Below, in pieces: positions 25,715 to 33,914 of a stretch of 64,000 nucleotides of DNA; the stretch's first letter is position 1; each line of letters starts with the position of its first letter. A program made the translations under genes and the position numbers. The stretch comes from Marinomonas sp. CT5 (lineage in GTDB: Bacteria; Pseudomonadota; Gammaproteobacteria; Pseudomonadales; Marinomonadaceae): NCBI RefSeq assembly GCF_018336975.1, contig NZ_CP025572.1:1-64000 (forward strand), in the 5' to 3' direction. Below the pieces are notes generated by a model, which was not told where the DNA came from, did not search any database, and worked only from the letters and a program-made list of their open reading frames with translations.

Positions 25715-28603
25715 ATGAACTCCGACTCTTTTGCTTCTAAAGCGGCTCAATATCGCGACTTATATCTTGCCTTAAAAGATGCGCAAAACGGCATTGATGA
25801 AGGTAGATTGATACATGATCCACTTCGCACCTTGGCATACGGTACGGATGCGAGCTTTTATCGCTTGATTCCGCAATTGGTAGTACGGGTCGATAATGAA
25901 GCGGAAGTACAGCGGGTGCTAAAAGAAGCGAGAAAGCGTAACTTACCTGTGACCTTTCGCGCGGCGGGTACGAGCTTATCTGGGCAGGCGGTAACCGATT
26001 CCATCTTGATGCAATTGTCGGATAACTGGAAAGGTCATCGAATGCATGACCATGGTCATGCTATCTCTCTCCAGCCTGGCATTATCGGTGCGCGTGCCAA
26101 TCAACTGCTGGCGCCCTTTCAGCGAAAAATCGGCCCAGATCCAGCGTCCATTAATGCCTGTATGATTGGTGGTATCGCAGCGAATAACGCCAGCGGCATG
26201 TGCTGCGGTACAGCACAAAACAGCTATCATACGATTCAAAGTGCTCGTCTAATTTTTGCCGATGGTTCTTTGTTGGATACCGCTGATGGAGCCAGCCGAT
26301 TAGCCTTTGGTAATCGCAACGCTGACTTGTTAGACACGCTGATTCGTTTATCAAGAAGTGTTCAGGCGAATAAGGCACTAGCGGACAAAATTAGACACAA
26401 ATATCGTTTAAAAAACACCACAGGATACAGTTTAAACAGCCTAATTGATTACCAAGACCCTTTTGATATCTTGCTGCATTTGATGATCGGCTCCGAAGGC
26501 ACTTTGGGCTTTATCAGCGAAGTGACTTATCAAACCGTGGTCGATCACCCCATTAAAGCCGCGGCAATGATTTTCTTTGAAGATATGGAAAGTACTTGTC
26601 GAGCGGTGACGGCACTTAAAACGTCACCGGTTGCCGCTGTGGAGTTGATTGATCGGGCTGGCTTACGTGCTGTAGAAAGCAAACCGGGCATGCCGGAAAT
26701 CTTGTCGTCCCTCGGCCCACAAGTAGCAGGTTTATTGGTGGATGTGCGCGCTACCAATGCGGAGGAGTTAGAAGCGAATCTAGCCTTGGTGAAGCAAGCG
26801 TTAAGCGGCCAAACCACATTGAACCCGATTGAATTTACTCAAGACAAAGTTGTCTATGATTCCTATTGGAAAATTCGCAAAGGTTTGTTTCCAGCTGTTG
26901 GTGCGGTACGTCCCGTTGGCACCACTGTCATCATTGAAGACGTGGCCTTCCCTGTCGAACAACTCGCAGAAGGTGTTCTGGAGTTACAAGGCGTGTTTCA
27001 AAAACACGGCTACAGCGAGGCGATTTTATTTGGTCATGCTTTGGAAGGTAATTTGCACTTTGTGTTTACCCAAGGTTTTGATGATCCGAAGGAAGTGAAA
27101 CGCTACGAGCAACTAATGGATGAAGTGGCACAATTAGTGGCGGTGAAATACAAAGGTTCGTTAAAAGCAGAGCACGGCACAGGCCGTAACATGGCGCCTT
27201 ATGTGGAGCTGGAATGGGGCAAAGAAGCCTACGACATTATGTGGCAAATCAAACGCGCTTTTGATCCACAAGGCTTGCTTAATCCAGATGTGATCTTATC
27301 CCACAATGCTAACTTGCATGTACAGAACCTCAAACCCTTGCCAAAAGCTAATGACAAGGTCGATACCTGTATCGAATGCGGCTTTTGCGAATCCTCTTGT
27401 CCATCAAAATCCATTACGTTAACGCCTCGCCAACGTATAGTGATTTGGCGCGAGATTCAGCGATTGACCGCAATGGGTACAGATCCGCAGCGTCTTGCTG
27501 AACTGAAAAAAGACTATGATTATCAAGGCATTGATACCTGCGCTGGCTGTGGTTTGTGTTCGATGCAATGTCCAGTTGGCATCAATACGGGCGATTTAAC
27601 CCGCGAATTACGTCACGATCGCCATCCAGATAGCAAAGTCGGTTATTGGGTTGCCGATCATTTTGAAGGCGTAACCAAAACCGCAAAAATGGGGCTTGGC
27701 CTTGCTGGCGGTGCCCGTCGAATTATTGGCAACTCTGGTATGTCTGTTGTTACCTCAATGATGAATAAGGTATCTCATGGCGCAGTGCCGAAATGGCATA
27801 AACAAATGCCCAACGCGGCGGCGTCTTTGAAGTCGATTGCCGTAATGCAAGGTAATAAGAGACAAGGTAATGAGATGCAATCTGAAAACAGGCAGAAAGA
27901 AGTCATTTACTTCCCTAGCTGTGCTACTCGCGTTATGGGTGCTGGGCCGAATGCGGAAGATAAACGTTCCGTCATGGAGGTGATGTTCTCTGTATTGCAA
28001 AAATCAGGCTATAAAGTCACTGTACCTAATAATATCGACAGTCAATGCTGTGGCATGGCGTTCCAATCCAAAGGTCAATTCGAAGTCGCTAACCAAAAAG
28101 CCAATGATCTCAATAGTTTACTGCTCGCTGCCAGCGATAATGGCCGCATCCCCATCGTTTGTGATGTCAGCCCTTGCTTGCTACGCATGCAGGAAAGTCT
28201 TGATCCTTGTTTGGAGTTGCATGAACAAGTGGGTTTTGTTTCGACTTATGTGATGCCAAACCTGACGGTGAAAGAAAAGCTCGGTAAAATCGCCCTGCAC
28301 GTAACCTGCAGCACCACCCGCATGGGACTCGCCGACAGCTTCGTACAGCTTGCCCACCAACTGGCCGATGAAGTGGTGATTCCGCCAGACATTACCTGCT
28401 GTGGCTTTGCTGGCGACAAAGGCTTCTCGACCCCCGAACTCAACGCCAGCGCCTTGAAAACTTTAGCCAAAGCGGTAGACGGCTGCGAAGTGGGTTATTC
28501 AAACAGCCGCACCTGCGAGATTGGCTTATCGGAACACAGCGGCATCGAGTACCAATCCATCGTCTACCTGGTAGATCAACTGACTCAATCCTCAGTCTCC
28601 TAA
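25715..28603 (+). CDS. FAD- and Fe-S-binding D-lactate dehydrogenase (Dld-II type)
   Basis: A 962-residue respiratory enzyme that oxidises D-lactate or another D-2-hydroxyacid to the keto acid. The N-terminal half is the FAD_binding_4 fold (FRAAGTSLSGQAV, IGPDPASINACMIGGIAAN, GSEGTLGFISEV). A 4Fe-4S pair follows (CIECGFCESSCPS and CAGCGLCSMQCPVG). Two CCG domains end the protein (SQCCGMAFQSKG, TCCGFAGDKGF). ATG 25715 has GGAA 6 nt upstream; the frame is open from TTG 25697. The linker near residues 725-745 is low in complexity. L-lactate genes lldP and lldD are not nearby. LldR-type control is likely. Confidence 0.9.
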   Translation: MNSDSFASKAAQYRDLYLALKDAQNGIDEGRLIHDPLRTLAYGTDASFYRLIPQLVVRVDNEAEVQRVLKEARKRNLPVTFRAAGTSLSGQAVTDSILMQLSDNWKGHRMHDHGHAISLQPGIIGARANQLLAPFQRKIGPDPASINACMIGGIAANNASGMCCGTAQNSYHTIQSARLIFADGSLLDTADGASRLAFGNRNADLLDTLIRLSRSVQANKALADKIRHKYRLKNTTGYSLNSLIDYQDPFDILLHLMIGSEGTLGFISEVTYQTVVDHPIKAAAMIFFEDMESTCRAVTALKTSPVAAVELIDRAGLRAVESKPGMPEILSSLGPQVAGLLVDVRATNAEELEANLALVKQALSGQTTLNPIEFTQDKVVYDSYWKIRKGLFPAVGAVRPVGTTVIIEDVAFPVEQLAEGVLELQGVFQKHGYSEAILFGHALEGNLHFVFTQGFDDPKEVKRYEQLMDEVAQLVAVKYKGSLKAEHGTGRNMAPYVELEWGKEAYDIMWQIKRAFDPQGLLNPDVILSHNANLHVQNLKPLPKANDKVDTCIECGFCESSCPSKSITLTPRQRIVIWREIQRLTAMGTDPQRLAELKKDYDYQGIDTCAGCGLCSMQCPVGINTGDLTRELRHDRHPDSKVGYWVADHFEGVTKTAKMGLGLAGGARRIIGNSGMSVVTSMMNKVSHGAVPKWHKQMPNAAASLKSIAVMQGNKRQGNEMQSENRQKEVIYFPSCATRVMGAGPNAEDKRSVMEVMFSVLQKSGYKVTVPNNIDSQCCGMAFQSKGQFEVANQKANDLNSLLLAASDNGRIPIVCDVSPCLLRMQESLDPCLELHEQVGFVSTYVMPNLTVKEKLGKIALHVTCSTTRMGLADSFVQLAHQLADEVVIPPDITCCGFAGDKGFSTPELNASALKTLAKAVDGCEVGYSNSRTCEIGLSEHSGIEYQSIVYLVDQLTQSSVS

Positions 28604-28605
28604 CC

Positions 28606-28671
28606 GCTTATCAAGAGGACGTTTTGCTTGCGTCACTGACGTCGTCAGCGCAAAACGTCCTCTTGATAAGC
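28606..28671. repeat. Large inverted repeat A, perfect 22-bp arms with an inner hairpin
   Basis: Arm 28606-28627 (starting GCTTATCAAGAGGACG) is exactly complementary to 28650-28671. Inside, CTGACG and CGTCAG (28636-28648) form a second small stem. It begins 3 nt after the dld stop. No U-tract follows on either strand, so it is not a normal terminator. Confidence 0.85.
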
Positions 28672-28710
28672 TTGAATATGTTATGTCGGCACTATTGTTC
28701 ATTTAGCGAA

Positions 28711-28777
28711 TGTCACTAGATCAACGCCGAGCGGACGTTCTCGCTTTAGCGCCGAAGCGAGGGTTGATCTAGTGACA
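28711..28777. repeat. Large inverted repeat B, perfect 15-bp arms with an inner hairpin
   Basis: TGTCACTAGATCAAC (28711-28725) is exactly complementary to 28763-28777. Inside, TCGCTT (28741-28746) pairs with AAGCGA (28755-28760). Size (67 nt) and design match repeat A (66 nt), and both contain GGACGTT, but the arms differ in sequence. Confidence 0.8.
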
Positions 28778-28809
28778 GTTACCGAAAAATCTGAAGGCGA
28801 AACCACGGA

Positions 28810-29616
28810 CTAAAGCATAAACGTCGAGTACAAGCCAAATCCGCAGACGATGAGTAGCGCCCAGCCGACGAATTGGAAGAAGACGGGCGTTTCGGCTTTT
28901 TGAATGCGGTTGTGGAGTTTTTGTCCGAAGACGTGACCAATCAAGGCGCAAGGCAGTAACCAGAGTTGATGGATGAGTTGTAAATCGATGCCAGCGATGA
29001 GGAAGGACACCATTTTGATCATCACCAGAATAAACCAGAGCACGAACAAGGTATCGCGCAGTTGATGGCGGGGAACTTTGGTGGCGAAGACGGAGACGAT
29101 AAGCGGTGCGCCGATTAAGGAAGTGCCACTTACGTAGCCGCCAAGCATAAGAAAGATGGTATCGAGGAATTTGTTGTTGGTATAAAACGGTTTATTCAGG
29201 ATGTAAGACACAGCAAAGACAGCAACAATGACAAATATCACGCCAGTGACTATGTTGCCCGGTAAGGTTAATAAACCAAATACGCCGATCAGTTTCGGCA
29301 CTATCATGATGCCGAGGGCTTTTTTTAAATAACCCCAAGCGATATTGCCTTGTGCTTCTTGTGGCGCTTCGCCTCGTTCTGCTGCGAGTATGGCTTGTTT
29401 TTTTGTGGCTCTCGATCCTTGCCATGCAATCCAGCTGGAAAAGACCAAAAGATGAATGGAAATAATCGGTAAAAATAGCAGCGGATCATTTTTTACTAAT
29501 AATAGAAAGGGCAAAGCCAATACTGCGCCACCAAAGCCTAGACCACTGCGGACAAAGCCGCTCCATATAAAAATGACGCCGATTAAAGCGTACTGCCACC
29601 AGAGTAAATGTTCCAT
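28810..29616 (-). CDS. TauE/SafE family permease (sulfite/anion exporter-like)
   Basis: A 268-residue inner-membrane protein with about 8 transmembrane segments. The first family repeat is visible as SGFVRSGLGFGGAVLALPFL, and the second as GGYVSGTSLIGAPLIVSVFA. Family members move sulfite, sulfoacetate or other organosulfur and organic anions; the substrate here is unknown. It is convergent with the D-lactate dehydrogenase gene, separated by two large inverted repeats. It begins at ATG 29616 and is transcribed towards them. Confidence 0.85.
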   Translation of the reverse strand: MEHLLWWQYALIGVIFIWSGFVRSGLGFGGAVLALPFLLLVKNDPLLFLPIISIHLLVFSSWIAWQGSRATKKQAILAAERGEAPQEAQGNIAWGYLKKALGIMIVPKLIGVFGLLTLPGNIVTGVIFVIVAVFAVSYILNKPFYTNNKFLDTIFLMLGGYVSGTSLIGAPLIVSVFATKVPRHQLRDTLFVLWFILVMIKMVSFLIAGIDLQLIHQLWLLPCALIGHVFGQKLHNRIQKAETPVFFQFVGWALLIVCGFGLYSTFML

Positions 29617-29688
29617 GATTGTCCTTTGATCAGGTGAGGCCTTGTGTGAAATTGTTGTTCGCTAGTGTAACGAAAATCTTCTTTTAAA

Positions 29689-30579
29689 CTAAGGGATTGG
29701 ATGAAACCAGGTCTGTTGGTGGAGGAATTTTGTTAATTCATCTTTTAATAACTTAGCTCTCGCAGACAAACTGCGTCGATAAGGCCAGACTAAGAAAATT
29801 TCTCTATTTTGACCTCGCCACTCAGGTAATACGCGAATCAACTCTCCGGTTTCTAGGTCTGCGCTCACCATGCTCATGGGAATTAAAGCAATTCCAGCGC
29901 CTGCTTTTGTGAGGTTGAGTGTAATAGACATATCGTTACTAATATGTCGGTGTTCTTTATTCAGCGGATGATGTTCATTTTGATCCTTTATCAGTAACCA
30001 ATCTGCGAACATATTAGAGGCAATACTTGGTGTTTGTAATAAGTCATCAATCGTTTGAGGTAAAGGAAAAGGCGCCTTGGATGAAGCGACTAAGACAGGT
30101 TCAATATGCCCCAATTTTTTTTGAATAAGTGATGAGCTAGGCAATGAACCTGATCGCAAGGCAATGTCTGCTCTCGTGTCTTTAATGTCTTGCAAGGTGT
30201 TGCTTAGTTCTATGTTGAGCTCAATATCTGGGTACAGTTTAACAAACTCTTGCCAAAATGCATCCAGAGGCCCGCTACCTAAATTCACTGGAGCCAATAT
30301 TTTCAAATCGCCTTTTAAGCTATTTAGTGTCTGATCTAGATTGGAAATACGCTGATCTAGTGCATCGATAAACTCTGCGCATTCTTGGTAATAGCTTTCC
30401 CCAACGGGAGTAAGTGTAAGCCCTTTGGTTGAGCGATTTAGCAATTCACAACCTAGCTTGTGTTCGAGGGCGCTAATTCGCCGAGAGACTGTGGCGATGG
30501 TCATGTCTAGATGCTGAGCGGCAGCAGTCAGACTATTCTTATTAGCGGCTGTGATAAATATCTTTAGATCATCAAGCAT
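29689..30579 (-). CDS. LysR family transcriptional regulator
   Basis: A 296-residue LTTR. The N-terminal HTH is MLDDLKIFITAANKNSLTAA followed by HLDMTIATVSRRISALEHKLG. The effector domain runs from about residue 90 (LKILAPVNLGSGPLDAFWQE) to the end, closing in the usual FLVWPYRRSLSARAKLLKDEL. It resembles the DsdC/ArgP-unrelated CrgA-like group that often controls a neighbouring gene. It is divergent from the DUF2798 gene (151 nt apart) and ends 73 nt before TauE starts, so it may regulate either. The effector cannot be told. Confidence 0.88.
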   Translation of the reverse strand: MLDDLKIFITAANKNSLTAAAQHLDMTIATVSRRISALEHKLGCELLNRSTKGLTLTPVGESYYQECAEFIDALDQRISNLDQTLNSLKGDLKILAPVNLGSGPLDAFWQEFVKLYPDIELNIELSNTLQDIKDTRADIALRSGSLPSSSLIQKKLGHIEPVLVASSKAPFPLPQTIDDLLQTPSIASNMFADWLLIKDQNEHHPLNKEHRHISNDMSITLNLTKAGAGIALIPMSMVSADLETGELIRVLPEWRGQNREIFLVWPYRRSLSARAKLLKDELTKFLHQQTWFHPIP

Positions 30580-30729
30580 TTTGCATTTATGTAAATTTGG
30601 TTTTAAAAAATCAGTATATTTACAAATACAGATGCTTGCTAGTATAGAGTTTATTAATTTGAGTCATTTATTACTTTTCGTCTGGGGCACTCTTTTTAGA
30701 GAAGACGATGAGTTCACTAGGAGAGAAAT

Positions 30730-30945
30730 ATGAAACATAGAATTATTTTTGCCATATTAATGTCATTTACTTTGTCGTTGATTATGTCGGCATGGATTAC
30801 TTACGTGAATATTGGATTGCATCCTGATTTTGTTACTTTCTGGATGCATGCTTGGGCATTGGCTTGGCCAGCAGCGGGTATTATTTCCTTTATCGCTGGG
30901 CCATTTTTGCATGCTTTGGCACATAAATTAGCCGCTAAAATTTAG
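30730..30945 (+). CDS. DUF2798 small membrane protein
   Basis: A 71-residue protein with two transmembrane helices (about residues 5-26 and 42-64). It has the pattern known from DUF2798: start KHRIIFAILMSFTLSLIMS, then a middle HPDFVTFWMHAWALAWPAAG with conserved W and A/P. Function unknown. The ribosome site is GGAGAG just before ATG 30730. It is divergent from the LysR gene, often the case for small membrane proteins under LysR control, and is followed by the terminator at 30980. Confidence 0.8.
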   Translation: MKHRIIFAILMSFTLSLIMSAWITYVNIGLHPDFVTFWMHAWALAWPAAGIISFIAGPFLHALAHKLAAKI

Positions 30946-30979
30946 CATTATGAGATGCGTTGTCATAACGCGCAGACAT

Positions 30980-31036
30980 AAAAAACCGCTTAGAAATGAG
31001 TCCAACTTTATGGGGTCACTTCAAGAGCGGTTTTTT
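30980..31036. terminator. Bidirectional terminator with a long loop holding an IS-end-like sequence
   Basis: AAAAAACCGCT (30980-30990) pairs with AGCGGTTTTTT (31026-31036). The loop of 35 nt is far longer than usual and contains the sequence listed at 31001-31023. It serves DUF2798 (plus) and the alanine symporter (minus). Confidence 0.7.
31001..31023 (-). repeat. Solo IS3-family-like terminus inside the terminator loop
   Basis: The minus strand reads TGAAGTGACCCCATAAAGTT then GGA. It is close to the sequence at 49750-49772 (TGAACTGACCCCCAATAGTT then GGA; 19 of 23 identical by my count). The TGAACTGACCCC...AGTTGG pattern is familiar as the end of some IS3-family elements. No transposase is nearby, so it is at most a relic. 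Confidence 0.45.
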
Positions 31037-31069
31037 TATTGTCTGACATCTTAAATCTGTGTGAGCGAC

Positions 31070-32476
31070 TTATTTGCTTGGTTTTTCATCCCAAACGCTT
31101 AGGTCAATGTCATCACGGATTTCTGGGTAGTCATCTGAGTTAAAGACCGGGGTGTGGGTTTTTAATTGAGCAAAGTAATCTTTGGTCAATTTAACCACCA
31201 AACCAGACAACATCATGATGGCGATTAAGTTAATAGTCGCCATCAAGCCCATTGCGGCATCCGCGGCATTGAAGACGACGGCAACGCTTTCATACGCCCC
31301 CCATGGAATCATAGCTAGCGCCAGAAGACGCAAGATGACAATACCTGGTTTGTTTGCCCATTTAAGGTAAGTTAGGGCGTTTTCTGCGTAGCTGTAGTTA
31401 CCAATGATGGAGGTAAAGGCAAAGAAGAAGATGGCAATCGCCACAAAGTAATGACCAGCACTTCCGATATGCGTGGTTAACGCCGTTTGTGTCAGCATGA
31501 TGCCTGTTTGACCGTTACCTAATGCGCCAGATAATAGAATCATTAAGGCGGTTGCTGTACAGATTAGCAGGGTGTCAATGAACACACCCAGTGACTGCAC
31601 CATACCCTGAGACGCTGGGTGATGAGGGTTTGGTGTGGCAACGGCGGCAATGTTTGGCGCTGAACCCATACCTGCTTCGTTTGAGAACAAACCACGTTTC
31701 ACACCGTTGAGCATCGCACCTAATACACCGCCAGCAGCTTGTTCGATACCAAATGCGCTTTTGAAGATGAGTGCGAAAGCGGCAGGAACGTCAGAGATAT
31801 TAGCGAAGATCACATATAAAGCGAGTAGCAGATACAACACAGCCATGAAGGGCACGACGATTTCGGCAAAACGTGCGATCTTTTTGATGCCACCAAAGAT
31901 GACAATCGCAGCCAACAGCATGATTACAATACCTGTCACACTGGTGTCGATGCCAAATGCGCCTTCCATCGCTCCGGCAATAGAGTTAGCTTGCACGGCA
32001 TTGAACACCAAACCAAAAGCCAAGATCAACGCAAGGGAGAACACCGCGCCTGCCCAAGGGGCTTTTAAACCTTTGCTGATGTAAAACGCTGGGCCACCAC
32101 GCAACTGACCGTTCTGATCGCGCATTTTGTACAATTGCGCCAAGGTACTTTCGGCGTAGGCAGTTGCCATGCCGATAATAGCCACCACCCACATCCAAAA
32201 AATGGCACCTGGGCCACCAAGATACAAGGCTACAGCGACCCCCGTCATATTACCTGTGCCTACTCGAGAAGCGAGACTAGTACAAAGTGCTTGGAAAGGT
32301 GAGATGCCACCACGATCCGATTGTGGGGCCTTTAGAACGGTGCGGATAAACTCTGGAAAGCGTCGAACTTGGATAAAACCTAAGCGTAATGTGAAATAGA
32401 CGCCTACTGCTAGTAGTCCGTAGATGAGGATATAACCCCAGAAAATCGTATTTAAAAAGTCTATGATGGCTGCCAT
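31070..32476 (-). CDS. Alanine or glycine:cation symporter (AGCS family)
   Basis: A 468-residue inner-membrane carrier that imports alanine/glycine with Na+ or H+. Family blocks are LGFIQVRRFPEFIRTVLKAP, GGISPFQALCTSLASRVGTG, the WMWVVAIIGMATAYAESTLA stretch and GLFSNEAGMGSAPNIAA. About 11 transmembrane segments fit. ATG 32476 is preferred: AAGGGGA lies 9 nt upstream, while the GTG three codons earlier touches it. The gene has its own terminator, and no alanine-catabolic partner is adjacent. Confidence 0.92.
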   Translation of the reverse strand: MAAIIDFLNTIFWGYILIYGLLAVGVYFTLRLGFIQVRRFPEFIRTVLKAPQSDRGGISPFQALCTSLASRVGTGNMTGVAVALYLGGPGAIFWMWVVAIIGMATAYAESTLAQLYKMRDQNGQLRGGPAFYISKGLKAPWAGAVFSLALILAFGLVFNAVQANSIAGAMEGAFGIDTSVTGIVIMLLAAIVIFGGIKKIARFAEIVVPFMAVLYLLLALYVIFANISDVPAAFALIFKSAFGIEQAAGGVLGAMLNGVKRGLFSNEAGMGSAPNIAAVATPNPHHPASQGMVQSLGVFIDTLLICTATALMILLSGALGNGQTGIMLTQTALTTHIGSAGHYFVAIAIFFFAFTSIIGNYSYAENALTYLKWANKPGIVILRLLALAMIPWGAYESVAVVFNAADAAMGLMATINLIAIMMLSGLVVKLTKDYFAQLKTHTPVFNSDDYPEIRDDIDLSVWDEKPSK

Positions 32477-32624
32477 GTAGGGCACTCCCCTTATTCGATA
32501 GAATTATCGTTTTATTGTTCGTGGGTTGAATGTTAGAACGGCTTTTTTGGGTAAAAAAAGTGTTCTAAGAAACGCGCAGATGCTTAAAAAAGTGTGCAAG
32601 AGTAGCGATTTTGTGAAAAACCGC

Positions 32625-32672
32625 AAGAAAAAAACCACAAACACGCACTTTTTATGTGCATGAATGTGGTTT
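32625..32672 (-). terminator. Terminator of the PheS-like ligase gene
   Basis: AAACCACA (32632-32639) pairs with TGTGGTTT (32665-32672), with an inner GCAC/GTGC stem. On the minus strand the right arm runs into a T-run (TGTGGTTTTTTTCTT), as for a rho-independent terminator. Confidence 0.65.
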
Positions 32673-32699
32673 GGATTTCAGTTGTTTTTGTTTATTTGA

Positions 32700-33824
32700 T
32701 TAACTGGCTAAGTAGTTATGTCCTTGATTCAAGGACAAATAAATCTTGTTTCGCAACTCATTGGCTAGGCTGGTTGGGACACTCTTAGTTGGATGGCGTA
32801 AACTGATTCTTAATAGCAAATTAACTTGGGATGGCGTCATGCCTAGTCGTTCAACCGCGGACTTTGGCAGTTGATGATACTCGGTTCGCGACAATAACTT
32901 CAGCTCTTCGAGCCAATGGGCTTGTTCTCCCAAAGTGGTACGAACTTGATCGCCAATAATGTCCATATCTGTGTCTTGGTTCACCACTATCGAAATATCA
33001 CGATCCGCTTTGGGCTGTCGTGACACTGGGCGCCAAGGTGATAAATCGAGCATTTGTTGCTGAATGCGTGAATCTGGATCTCTCAGCAAACGAATATCAG
33101 GAAGGCCTTTACGTAACATCAATACTCTGTCTAAGCCTAAACCAATGGCGACACCCGTGTAATCTTTGCTTGGCCAACCATTTCTGTTTAACAGATCTGG
33201 ATCTATGTTGCCGCACTCACCCACTTCAATTAGGTTTTGTCCTTCAATAGCATCAAGTTGAACACCATTTATGGTGTAAGGGTGCGGTGATTTGGATTGT
33301 TGCACCACATGATTGGGCAATAGGGTTTTCATCAGTGCCGAAACTGACTCATTTAAAATCTCTATATCCTCGTCAGCTTGTGTTTTGGGCATGACAATCC
33401 AGATGTCTAATTGATGAGGTTCTGCGCAATGCCAGCGATCAATACAGTCACGACGGTAAACCAAACCGTGACTTATCATTCCTATCGAGTTCGGTCGTAG
33501 ACTTTGCCAACTGCTCAACCAGGTTGGCACTGCGCTGGACGTTTGAGTACGAAGCATCAAACTATCAGAAATATAGCGGCTGTAGCGAACGTCTCGCGAC
33601 GCTCCATCGGCAGGATAACCGAGCGCATCGTAGTTTTCGTAAACGGGCACAATAGGGTTGGCATTGATACGTTGCAGGTAACAGCACCATAAGGCAGAAA
33701 GCGCTGCTTCCGCTTCAGTGATGAGTTGTTGCATGGCATGAATGCCGTATTTTGGGTTGGTTAAATCACGCAAAGAAAGCGCGCTAAGTAATTGTTCGTG
33801 GGTAAGGTATGTGTTGGTAGACAT
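32700..33824 (-). CDS. Stand-alone PheS-like class II synthetase homolog with FDX-ACB-type domain
   Basis: A 374-residue protein related to the catalytic subunit of phenylalanyl-tRNA synthetase, but single-chain. Motif 2 is seen at about residues 119-142 (HGLVYRRDCIDRWHCAEPHQ, LDIW) and motif 3 at 225-247 (GVAIGLGLDRVLMLRKGLPD). Residues about 274-374 look like a ferredoxin-fold anticodon-binding domain, which is normally on PheT or on mitochondrial PheRS. The N-terminal coiled coil of PheS and any editing domain are absent. ATG 33824 has GGAG 7 nt upstream. The housekeeping pheST is not here, so this is probably a paralog with another job. I recall an uncharacterised family labelled PheS-related mystery ligase (SrmL) but cannot confirm membership. 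Confidence 0.75.
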   Translation of the reverse strand: MSTNTYLTHEQLLSALSLRDLTNPKYGIHAMQQLITEAEAALSALWCCYLQRINANPIVPVYENYDALGYPADGASRDVRYSRYISDSLMLRTQTSSAVPTWLSSWQSLRPNSIGMISHGLVYRRDCIDRWHCAEPHQLDIWIVMPKTQADEDIEILNESVSALMKTLLPNHVVQQSKSPHPYTINGVQLDAIEGQNLIEVGECGNIDPDLLNRNGWPSKDYTGVAIGLGLDRVLMLRKGLPDIRLLRDPDSRIQQQMLDLSPWRPVSRQPKADRDISIVVNQDTDMDIIGDQVRTTLGEQAHWLEELKLLSRTEYHQLPKSAVERLGMTPSQVNLLLRISLRHPTKSVPTSLANELRNKIYLSLNQGHNYLAS

Positions 33825-33874
33825 TATAAAGCTCCATAAATCCAAGATAAAAATTAGTGCAATGCTTTTGGATT

Positions 33875-33895
33875 CCTCCGAGTCGGGACTCGGAG
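33875..33895 (-). promoter_or_regulatory. GC-rich hairpin in the leader of the PheS-like gene
   Basis: On the minus strand CTCCGAGTC, CC, GACTCGGAG form a perfect 9-bp stem 51 nt before the start codon. A second copy of the left half, CCTCCGAGTCCC, lies upstream at 33952-33963 and could compete for the right half (10 bp, GACTCGGAGG). No T-run follows directly. Further on, AATCCAA and TTGGATT could pair next to the ribosome site. Confidence 0.5.
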
Positions 33896-33914
33896 AGAGC
33901 TTGTCTTTGAAAGG

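Noticed and set aside
28606-28777. Integron attC sites
   Set aside because: Size is similar, but no RYYYAAC/GTTRRRY cores are found, the arms are too perfect, and no integrase or cassette pattern is present.
31635-32084. 149-codon plus-strand frame inside the alanine symporter gene
   Set aside because: Antisense to a well conserved AGCS protein; Ala/Thr/Pro-rich low-complexity reading is typical of a shadow.
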